Source of the DNA: Terriglobales bacterium
GTDB taxonomy: Bacteria; Acidobacteriota; Terriglobia; Terriglobales; Acidobacteriaceae
Length of the DNA stretch: 8,736 nucleotides
Direction: 5' to 3'
NCBI GenBank assembly: GCA_019241735.1
Contig: JAFAWN010000456.1
Coordinates: 1-8,736, forward strand
This document shows, in pieces, positions 1-4,583 of this stretch. The notes under the pieces are model-generated. The model ran no database searches, was not told where the DNA came from, and saw nothing but the letters and a program-made list of their open reading frames with translations. How positions within the stretch are numbered: position 1 is the stretch's first letter; each line of letters begins with the position of its first letter. The position numbers were made by a program, and so were the translations under genes.

Positions 1-118
1 ATACGGCTGACTGACGGGCGCCAACAGGATTAAATTGGGCCAGCATCAGTACGCTCAGTACCATTACCGCTAAACAGGAGTAAAGCATTTGAATAGCGAC
101 ACGGGATCTTCGGGACAT
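1..118 (-). CDS. N-terminus of an exported or membrane-anchored protein (partial, runs off the window)
   Basis: Not recognised; only the first 39 codons are inside the window, and the frame stays open to the edge. It starts at an ATG (118-116) preceded by AGGTG six bases upstream, a reasonable ribosome binding site. The translation begins MSRRSRVAIQMLYSCLAVMV: a basic head (Arg3, Arg4, Arg6), then a hydrophobic stretch at about residues 8-27, then a polar segment (about 28-38). That is the layout of a Sec signal peptide or of an uncleaved N-terminal membrane anchor. A Cys at position 15 lies inside the hydrophobic core and does not make a lipobox. The mature protein is not visible, so no function is given. 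It shares the strand of parB but is separated from it by 736 bp, so it probably has its own promoter. Confidence 0.5.
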   Translation of the reverse strand, partial: MSRRSRVAIQMLYSCLAVMVLSVLMLAQFNPVGARQSAV

Positions 119-181
119 GGACCGCACCTAGTTCAGACCGAATGCTGGATGGTACGCAGGGCCGGGTCATCATCCGAGGCT

Positions 182-202
182 CGCGCTGGGGGTTAAAGCG
201 CG
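182..202. repeat. GC-rich inverted repeat in the leader of the exported gene
   Basis: CGCGCT (182-187) and AGCGCG (197-202) form a perfect 6-bp stem around a 9-base loop. It lies about 65 bp upstream of the start codon of the exported gene (118, minus strand). There is no T-tract on either side, so it is not an intrinsic terminator. It could be a leader hairpin or chance in GC-rich DNA. Confidence 0.25.
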
Positions 203-513
203 GCGCCTTGAAGATGAGACTAAAACTCGCGCGGAAGCTTACCAGATATTTGAATCGTGAGTCAGCAACCCTTTCGGGCTAAACATTCTTGGTGTAGAAC
301 GTCCCCGAAATAGGTGTGGGTTAAACCTCTGTTTGGTTCCCGGCCGAAAGTAGTGCGAATTTCGCCGCCCATGCAGTAACCTCCGCCTCAAAATCAAAAC
401 TTTGTCCCACTTAACTGGGTGAAATGAGCCAAGAATTGGCGCTATGCATTGGATCTGCGGGGTGAATCAGGCGGCTGTTAACTGGGCAGATACTTATCTA
501 ACGAGATGCAGTT

Positions 514-532
514 CGAAGCGAGGTGCGCTTCG
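514..532. repeat. Small hairpin next to the 15-bp array
   Basis: CGAAGCG (514-520) and CGCTTCG (526-532) pair perfectly over 7 bp with a 5-base loop AGGTG. It abuts the first unit of the 15-bp array. No T-tract follows on either strand, so it is not a canonical terminator. Confidence 0.4.
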
Positions 533-590
533 CTCGAATTTTGGATGCTCGAATTTCGGGTGCTGGAATTCCGGGGGCTCAATTTCGGGC
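532..590. repeat. Four tandem 15-bp units (GCTCGAATTTCGGGT-like)
   Basis: Units are 532-546 GCTCGAATTTTGGAT, 547-561 GCTCGAATTTCGGGT, 562-576 GCTGGAATTCCGGGG and 577-590 GCTCAATTTCGGGC (one base shorter). All share GCT, an AATT core and, mostly, a GGG end. The duplicated partner region (about 815-845) shows only two loose units, so the array seems to have expanded in copy A. Because the unit is a multiple of three, every frame reads as a repeated pentapeptide, but I see no start, ribosome binding site or family resemblance to support a protein. Confidence 0.7.
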
Positions 591-606
591 GCGCGAGACC
601 TGTTCC

Positions 607-666
607 CCGCGGTCGCAGGTCCGCGTACTCGATCATCTTCTCGTCGTTCCTTTTCGCGCTGAGCGC
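607..666 (-). pseudogene. Decayed copy of the parB 3' end
   Basis: Read on the minus strand from 666, this stretch gives ALSAKRNDEKMIEYADLRPR. The real ParB tail reads ISDRKGKGKIVIEYANLSDY (residues 347-366), sharing IEYA(N/D)L and a basic run before it. At the DNA level 616-635 (caggtccgcgtactcgatca) matches 903-922 inside parB at 19 of 20 bases. It has no start codon, and resemblance to ParB ends after about 16 residues. It lies at the position predicted by the flanking duplication, which makes chance similarity less likely. It is interpreted as a relic with no protein of its own. Confidence 0.45.
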
Positions 667-673
667 TGTCGTT

Positions 674-960
674 CCGCCTCAAATCCACGGCTTTGTCCCA
701 CCCCACGGCGTAAAACACGCGAAACCTCGAACCCTGCCTTCAACTTTGGGTGACTACGGCGTCTGTTAATCACCCAGATTCGTATCAATCGATGTTCGAA
801 GATTGGGTTTGTTTCGATCGAAATCCGGATCAATCGAAGTGCGGGTCCCTGCTCTCAGTCGCCTTTTCCCTTCAGCATGCTGACGATCCGGTCGTAGTCG
901 CTCAGGTTCGCGTACTCGATCACGATCTTACCTTTTCCTTTGCGGTCGCTGATGCGCACC
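674..960. repeat. Diverged tandem duplication, proximal copy (B), overlapping the parB 3' end
   Basis: This is the partner of 383-669. It includes roughly the last 35 codons of parB plus about 180 bp of downstream DNA. The intact reading frame of parB lies in this copy, so the distal copy is the free one that has decayed. The segment ccgcctcaaa...ctttgtcccac (674-701) and its partner (383-410) are the clearest noncoding anchors. Confidence 0.6.
747..776. repeat. Inverted repeat downstream of parB
   Basis: TGGGTGA (747-753) and TCACCCA (770-776) form a perfect 7-bp stem with a 16-base loop, about 80 bp after the parB stop. The partner position in copy A (about 459-490) keeps the left arm but not the right one, so the hairpin is not conserved between the copies. 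No T-run follows. It may be an mRNA 3' structure or chance. Confidence 0.3.
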
Positions 961-1991
961 CGCACCCCCAGCACCCTCTCAAGATCGCTCTGCGCTGCAC
1001 GTACATTAGGATCCACCCATCGCGCCCGGCCCTGATCTCCGTGGCGGGGCTCGTGGGGTGTCATCGCCAGCTCAACTAAACTCTGCAGCTCATGCACTGA
1101 GAACTTTGCGTCTACGGCCTGGGTCGCGAAGTCTGAAATCCGCTGCGCGTCGTCCCCAAGCTGCAACAACACTCGCGCCTCGCTGAATCCCAGCCTGCCA
1201 TCCTGCAGATAGCGCCTGACATTTTCCGGCAGTTTCAGGAGCCGCATGTAATTCGAGACTGACTCCCGCGACAGCCCGATGCGCTGGCCAATCTGCTCCT
1301 GGGTCAGGCCGAACTCGCGGCTGAGCTTGGCGAATGCGTTTGCCTGCTCCATGCAGGTCAGATCCTGGCGCTGCAGGTTCTCGACGACCGTCATTTCCGC
1401 GGCCTGCTGGTCGGAAACCCGGCGCACGATTGCGCGAATCGTTGTCTGTCCCGCAAGTTTCGAGGCGCGCAAGCGCCGCTCGCCCAGCACCAGCGCGTAG
1501 CGGCCCGCCGCCAGCGGACGCACCACGATGGGCTGCACAATCCCGACTTCTTTAATGGATTGCGACAGCTCCTTCAGCTCTTCTTCATTAAAGTTAAGGC
1601 GCGTCTGATAGGGATTGCGGTCGATGCGATCAAGCGGAATCTCCGCTACGGTGTCCCCGGAAGCCGCGCGGGGAGCGGCCTGCGCCTGAATCTCCGGCAC
1701 CACTTCACTTGCCGCCGGCTCAGCTCTCGGCGCAATGCGCCATCCCGACATTTTTTCATCGGATGTGCCCGGGTTCCAAGGTAAAGACGCGGCGGGAGCA
1801 GCTGCGCCGGCAAGCGCGTTGCCCGGAAGCGGTGCGCGAGGAAGCAGGGAATCGAGTCCCCGGCCCAGGGCGCGACGCTTCTCTGGAGAACGTTCAGGGG
1901 CGGGATGGCCGGAGGCTTTATCGGTTGCCGCTACGTTATCGGTTCCGGCTTCTTCCGTTAGAGGCCGAATTTTTTCCGCTGTTGCTGTCAT
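855..1991 (-). CDS. parB: Chromosome-partitioning protein ParB (CTP-dependent parS-binding clamp)
   Basis: ParB binds the parS sites at 3002-3288, loads onto DNA as a CTP-gated clamp, spreads, and is moved by ParA. In this 378-residue protein, residues 39-51 (RRALGRGLDSLLP) are the ParA-stimulating N-terminal motif, preceded by an unusually long extension of about 38 residues. An Ala/Pro-rich linker spans about 52-115. The CTPase/ParB domain starts at 117 (EIPLDRIDRNPYQTR) and holds GERRLRA (170-176) and ENLQRQDL (204-211). A helix-turn-helix lies at about 229-252 (LTQEQIGQRIGLSRESVSNY), and a C-terminal dimerisation domain at about 336-378. The ATG at 1991 has AAGGA nine bases upstream; an internal start nearer residue 39 is possible but has no obvious support. 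It follows parA after 83 bp and is probably co-transcribed. Its 3' end belongs to a diverged tandem duplication. Confidence 0.97.
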   Translation of the reverse strand: MTATAEKIRPLTEEAGTDNVAATDKASGHPAPERSPEKRRALGRGLDSLLPRAPLPGNALAGAAAPAASLPWNPGTSDEKMSGWRIAPRAEPAASEVVPEIQAQAAPRAASGDTVAEIPLDRIDRNPYQTRLNFNEEELKELSQSIKEVGIVQPIVVRPLAAGRYALVLGERRLRASKLAGQTTIRAIVRRVSDQQAAEMTVVENLQRQDLTCMEQANAFAKLSREFGLTQEQIGQRIGLSRESVSNYMRLLKLPENVRRYLQDGRLGFSEARVLLQLGDDAQRISDFATQAVDAKFSVHELQSLVELAMTPHEPRHGDQGRARWVDPNVRAAQSDLERVLGVRVRISDRKGKGKIVIEYANLSDYDRIVSMLKGKGD

Positions 1992-2063
1992 TGGTTTTTA
2001 TCCTTAAGTCTTATTGGTTAGCTGCAATGTCAATTTGGCCGCGAAGGACGCGCTGGCGCCCAT

Positions 2064-2088
2064 ACAAAAGACGCTCACGCGCTTTTGT
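2064..2088 (-). promoter_or_regulatory. Hairpin over the parA stop codon, at the head of the parA-parB gap
   Basis: ACAAAAG-A-CGC (2064-2074) pairs with GCGCTTTTGT (2079-2088) over 10 bp with one bulged A and a TCAC loop. On the minus strand the parA stop codon lies in the loop, and the 3' arm carries a short T-run (CTTTTGT). The A/T part of the stem resembles the A-tract/U-tract of a weak intrinsic terminator, but the GC core is only 3 bp. It might set the ratio of ParA to ParB by partial termination or by changing mRNA stability; this is inference. Confidence 0.35.
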
Positions 2089-2917
2089 CCAGTTCCGCGT
2101 TCTCCATGTCTTCTTGTGGGTTGAGTTCGTCTGGCGCCGGCTGCTCTGAAGTTGGCATGTTTCGTGACATCAGTTCCTTCGCCAGGCGGATGTAGCTCTC
2201 GGCCCCGCGCGAGCGAACGTCGTAAAGCAGCGCCGGCTTTCCGTAGCTCGGGGCCTCGGCCAGCCTGATGTTGCGCGGAATGGTGGTCGCGCAGAGCTTT
2301 TCCCCGAAGAACCGTTTCAACTCCGCCGTCACCTGCTGCGCCAGGTTCGTCCGTTCGTCAAACATGGTAAGCACAACGCCCTCGATTTCGAGCGCCGGAT
2401 TAAAACTGGCGCGGATGCGCGAAATCGTGCCCAGCAATTCTGTAATTCCTTCGAGCGCGAAATATTCCGCCTGCATGGGAATAAGCACCGCGTCCGCAGC
2501 CACCAGGGAGTTTAGGGTGAGCAGATCCAAAGCGGGAGGACAGTCGAGCACGATGAAGTGGAAGCGGTCGCGCAGAGGAGCGATGGCATCTTTGAGGCGG
2601 GATTCACGGTGCTCAGCGCCTACCAGCTCGACGTTTGCGCCCACGAGATTCTTGTGCGAAGGGATAATCCAAAGCTGCTCCAGTTCAGTCGCCTGTAGGG
2701 TTTCCTCAGCGGATGCCGCGCCCAGCAGCAAATCGTAAACGCTGAGGCGGTGCTCATCTTTAGGAAGCCCGAGGCCGCTAGTGGCATTCGATTGCGGATC
2801 GCAGTCAATCAGCAGAGTATTGACCTCGGCTGCGGCGAAAGACGCGGCGAGGTTGATGGCGGTGGTGGTTTTCCCAACGCCGCCTTTCTGGTTGGCAATC
2901 GCGAGGACGCGTCCCAT
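2075..2917 (-). CDS. parA: Chromosome-partitioning ATPase ParA (Soj family)
   Basis: ParA is a deviant-Walker ATPase. Its ATP dimer coats the nucleoid and is released by ParB, which drives separation of the parS-ParB complexes. In this 280-residue protein, the deviant Walker A motif KGGVGKTT is at 11-18 with the signature Lys11. The Walker A' segment LLIDCDPQSNATSGLG is at 35-50 and Walker B FIVLDCPP at 121-128. Residues 180-240 carry the usual late motifs (VVLTMFDERTNL, IPRNIRLAEAPSYGKP). The last 25 or so residues are an acidic, Pro-rich tail beyond the conserved fold, and there is no N-terminal helix-turn-helix, so this is the short chromosomal Soj type. The ATG at 2917 is directly preceded in frame by TGA, so no longer protein is possible; no clear Shine-Dalgarno precedes it. 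It is followed by parB after 83 bp and preceded by the parS cluster. Confidence 0.97.
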   Translation of the reverse strand: MGRVLAIANQKGGVGKTTTAINLAASFAAAEVNTLLIDCDPQSNATSGLGLPKDEHRLSVYDLLLGAASAEETLQATELEQLWIIPSHKNLVGANVELVGAEHRESRLKDAIAPLRDRFHFIVLDCPPALDLLTLNSLVAADAVLIPMQAEYFALEGITELLGTISRIRASFNPALEIEGVVLTMFDERTNLAQQVTAELKRFFGEKLCATTIPRNIRLAEAPSYGKPALLYDVRSRGAESYIRLAKELMSRNMPTSEQPAPDELNPQEDMENAELDKSA

Positions 2918-2948
2918 TCAGTTTTTGGAGAAATGCAGAGAATTCAAC

Positions 2949-2976
2949 CTTATGAGAGATGGAGGCACGAAGGCAA
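2949..2976 (-). promoter_or_regulatory. Candidate parAB promoter
   Basis: On the minus strand TTGCCT (2976-2971) and CATAAG (2954-2949) are separated by 16 bp, each matching the sigma-70 hexamers at 4 of 6. Transcription would start near 2942, about 25 bp before the parA ATG. The first parS site (3002-3017) lies about 25 bp upstream of the -35, so ParB spreading from it could repress parAB. The match is modest. Confidence 0.3.
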
Positions 2977-3001
2977 GGCCCTTTTTTGGTGCAGCTGTGG
3001 A

Positions 3002-3017
3002 TGTTCCACGTGGAACA
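3002..3017. promoter_or_regulatory. parS: parS site 1 (perfect)
   Basis: TGTTCCACGTGGAACA is a perfect 16-bp palindrome of the TGTTNCACGTGNAACA parS class. The flanking A and T extend the symmetry to 18 bp (3001-3018). It is the site closest to parA, 84 bp upstream of its start. Confidence 0.93.
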
Positions 3018-3149
3018 TTGGCGCGGTTAGGCACTCGGTTTTGGCGTTTTTGGTTTATCTGGGGTTTAGCAACGCTCGCTTCGAAAAGGGTTCAGCGTCA
3101 GCGAGGGGCAAATCTGTTCTAGGGGGACTTTTGAATGATGTAACCCGGA

Positions 3150-3165
3150 TGTTCCACGTGGAACG
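3150..3165. promoter_or_regulatory. parS: parS site 2 (one end base changed)
   Basis: TGTTCCACGTGGAACG keeps the full 14-bp palindromic core GTTCCACGTGGAAC; only the last base differs from the symmetric site. It should still bind ParB. Confidence 0.9.
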
Positions 3166-3185
3166 TTTTGGACGGTTGGCTCGGA

Positions 3186-3201
3186 TGTTCCACCTGGCGA
3201 T
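3186..3201. promoter_or_regulatory. Decayed parS half-site (site 3)
   Basis: TGTTCCACCTGGCGAT keeps the left half TGTTCCAC but differs from the symmetric site at 5 of 8 positions on the right. It starts exactly 36 bp after site 2 and shares the leading CGGATGTTCCAC with it, which suggests a duplicated site that lost its right half. ParB binding is doubtful. Confidence 0.6.
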
Positions 3202-3236
3202 TTGGCAATCTATACTTCTCTGAGTATTCCAGGGAA

Positions 3237-3252
3237 TGTTCCACGTGGAACG
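3237..3252. promoter_or_regulatory. parS: parS site 4 (one end base changed)
   Basis: TGTTCCACGTGGAACG is identical to site 2, including the non-symmetric final G. Confidence 0.9.
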
Positions 3253-3272
3253 TTCGGCCGACCTTAATTTAG

Positions 3273-3288
3273 TGTTCCACGTGGAACA
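3273..3288. promoter_or_regulatory. parS: parS site 5 (perfect)
   Basis: TGTTCCACGTGGAACA is a perfect palindrome, extended by flanking G and C to 18 bp (3272-3289). It starts 36 bp after site 4. It is the site nearest rsmG, 123 bp beyond that gene's stop codon. Confidence 0.93.
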
Positions 3289-3411
3289 CTTCTAGGTATC
3301 AAATTGAGAATCCCTTATCGTTATTCCACTTCCGCTTTCGCAGGTTGTAAATAATTGTGCCGTAGAGTCTTAATAGCAAGGCGAGATTCCACTTCTGGAG
3401 TGATAGTTAAC

Positions 3412-4098
3412 TTACTTGATACCCGAACCGATAAGCAGAACCCGGGACTTTGATATCGGCACGGTTGCGGTGGGGAACCAGTTAAACTGGGGAAGGAGGT
3501 TGCGGACTTCCACCACTTGGCTTTCGCCAACAGCTAAAGCGAGTTGTCCCCCCGCCGCAACCAGATTTGCGACCTCCGGCAGAATTGAAACGCAGCGCTC
3601 AACTGCACGCATGCAGATCACGTCGGCTCGACCCGGAAAGTCTTCGGCGCGCCCGGCGAACACCTCGACATCCGTCAATTTAAGAGTGCGTACTGCTTCG
3701 CGCAGAAAAGTGGCTTTCTTGTGATTGGCTTCAATCAGCGTGAGCTGCACCTGCGACGCCCAGATCTTAATGGGAAGGCCAGGGAAACCGGCGCCGGAGC
3801 CGACATCCATCACACGCAGCGAAGAGGTTGATGTTTTTATTGATTTATCCGCGAGCACGGCGTTTTTCGAAGCCGCCGATGCACTCTCGGGCGAGGGGAA
3901 AAGATGCTGCGCCAGAAACAGCGATTCGCCGAAGTGGCGGGTGACGATCTCCTCCGGCGCGTGGACTGAAGTAAGGTTGATGCGCTGGTTCCAGCGCAAC
4001 AATAAATCCATATAGCTCGCCAGGCTTTCGATCTGGGCCGGACTCAGTTCTGTCTTGAGGAATGGCGCAAGCAATTCGCGGATGCGGGTGGATTCCAT
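3412..4098 (-). CDS. rsmG: 16S rRNA (guanine527-N7)-methyltransferase RsmG (GidB)
   Basis: RsmG transfers a methyl group from S-adenosylmethionine to N7 of G527 in 16S rRNA. The N-terminal helical part contains LLLRWNQRINLTSVHAPEEIVTRHFGESL (residues 32-60), typical of the family. The SAM-binding motif I is VMDVGSGAGFPGLP (96-109), followed by LTLIEANHKKATFLREA (119-135), with the acidic residue that binds the SAM ribose, and then ADVICMRAVE (158-167). At 228 residues it is slightly long because of a Ser/Ala/Lys-rich insertion at about 69-94, where most homologues go almost directly into motif I. The ATG at 4098 gives the expected N-terminus but lacks a clear Shine-Dalgarno. A TACAAT box (minus strand, 4130-4125) lies at a plausible distance, without a good -35. 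rsmG beside parAB is a widespread gene order. Confidence 0.95.
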   Translation of the reverse strand: MESTRIRELLAPFLKTELSPAQIESLASYMDLLLRWNQRINLTSVHAPEEIVTRHFGESLFLAQHLFPSPESASAASKNAVLADKSIKTSTSSLRVMDVGSGAGFPGLPIKIWASQVQLTLIEANHKKATFLREAVRTLKLTDVEVFAGRAEDFPGRADVICMRAVERCVSILPEVANLVAAGGQLALAVGESQVVEVRNLLPQFNWFPTATVPISKSRVLLIGSGIK

Positions 4099-4211
4099 GG
4101 TCGAAGGAATCGCTGAATGGAGAGATTGTAGATGAGGAAGAAGAATTCAGCGGGGTGGTTATGCGGGGGACAAATTAAGGGAACGCAGGTCGCCGACTAA
4201 TTAGACAGGGC

Positions 4212-4454
4212 TCAGGGAGTCGCGGGAGTGGTGGCCGCAGGAGGGGCCTCAACCGTGACTTCGACCGTAGCGCCCGGCTTCAGGCGTACAGGGTTGCCAT
4301 GGTCATCCACTAGCTTGTTTTCAATCCGGATTTCGCGGTAAAGGTCGTCAGCGCCCTTGATCTCGATCTGCGCTTTCTCAGAATCACGCGGATCCACGGG
4401 CGGAATGATTTTTTCGACAGTTCCGGGCAAAGTCGTACTTGCTGTGGATGTCAT
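4212..4454 (-). CDS. Small uncharacterised protein, about 80 residues
   Basis: Not recognised as a named family; it resembles small conserved hypothetical proteins I associate with Acidobacteriota, but that is recollection, not a search. From the ATG at 4454 it reads MTSTASTTLPGTVEKIIPPV and continues with alternating charged and hydrophobic residues (KAQIEIKG, REIRIENKLVDD, ATVEVTVEAPP) that suggest a small beta-rich fold. Ends are Thr/Ala/Pro-rich and probably disordered. There is no signal peptide, membrane segment or Cys pair. An upstream in-frame TTG (4472) would add six residues; neither start has a strong ribosome binding site, though GCGAG lies near the ATG. It sits 129 bp after the PilZ gene and 113 bp before rsmG on the same strand. 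The gap before it contains ATTACCGGGGTAAT (4525-4538), a near-palindrome too tight for a good hairpin. Confidence 0.7.
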   Translation of the reverse strand: MTSTASTTLPGTVEKIIPPVDPRDSEKAQIEIKGADDLYREIRIENKLVDDHGNPVRLKPGATVEVTVEAPPAATTPATP

Positions 4455-4583
4455 GAACACTCGCAAGATCAAAGGGATGGAAACATTCTACCTGATAATT
4501 GGAAAGGCTAGCGGAGCGGCTAAGATTACCGGGGTAATAGATTGCCGCGAAGCGCCCGCGCCATACAGCCCGGTCAGAAAATC

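Larger units (their letters stand above)
383..669. repeat. Diverged tandem duplication, distal copy (A)
   Basis: This copy aligns collinearly with 674-960 at a nearly constant offset of 283-291 bp. Anchors read by eye, A versus B: 383-410/674-701 (23 of 28 identical), 472-481/760-769 (9 of 10), 511-518/794-801 (8 of 8), 529-546/813-830 (14 of 18) and 616-635/903-922 (19 of 20). The stretches between anchors are more diverged and need small gaps. Copy A carries a longer 15-bp array than copy B and a decayed parB tail. Exact ends are uncertain by tens of bases. Confidence 0.6.
119..854. other. Long gene-free stretch downstream of parB
   Basis: No convincing coding region is seen here. The short frames on both strands are Arg/Ser/Pro-rich and overlap each other, as expected from noncoding GC-rich DNA. 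What it holds: most of a diverged tandem duplication (383-960), a four-unit 15-bp repeat array (532-590), a parB-tail-like remnant (607-666), and small inverted repeats at 182-202, 514-532 and 747-776. A 12-bp palindrome TTTCGATCGAAA lies at 812-823. The part from 119 to about 380 has no repeat partner; it must contain the leader and promoter of the exported gene starting at 118, but I cannot pick a convincing -35/-10 pair. No T-tracted terminator after parB is visible. Confidence 0.6.
3002..3288. other. Centromere-like parS cluster in the rsmG-parA gap
   Basis: The gap 2918-3411 has no gene but holds five ParB-binding palindromes: two perfect, two with one changed end base, and one decayed. 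Starts are 3002, 3150, 3186, 3237 and 3273. Start-to-start distances are 148, 36, 51 and 36 bp, so two pairs are spaced by exactly 36 bp. Clustering next to parA and parB identifies the ParB loading zone of the chromosome. The remaining part, 3289-3411, shows nothing I can name. Confidence 0.9.

Noticed and set aside
494..718. Minus-strand frame with repeated PKFEH-like pentapeptides downstream of parB
   Set aside because: The repeat comes from the 15-bp DNA array, any frame of which gives a pentapeptide repeat; no ribosome binding site, no conserved domain, and frames on both strands overlap here.
2996..3004. DnaA-box-like TGTGGATGT beside parS site 1
   Set aside because: Two mismatches to TGTGGATAA, a single copy, and no AT-rich unwinding element nearby; not enough to call an origin in this window.
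3295..3423. Long-range inverted repeat GGTATCAA (3295-3302) / TTGATACC (3416-3423)
   Set aside because: Only 8 bp with a loop over 110 bases; expected by chance and with no functional context.
3321..3530. 69-codon minus-strand frame overlapping the end of rsmG
   Set aside because: It shares DNA with the rsmG 3' end in another frame and resembles nothing.
4525..4538. Near-palindrome ATTACCGGGGTAAT in the gap after the PilZ gene
   Set aside because: The loop would be too small for six pairs and there is no T-tract; not a convincing terminator or operator.
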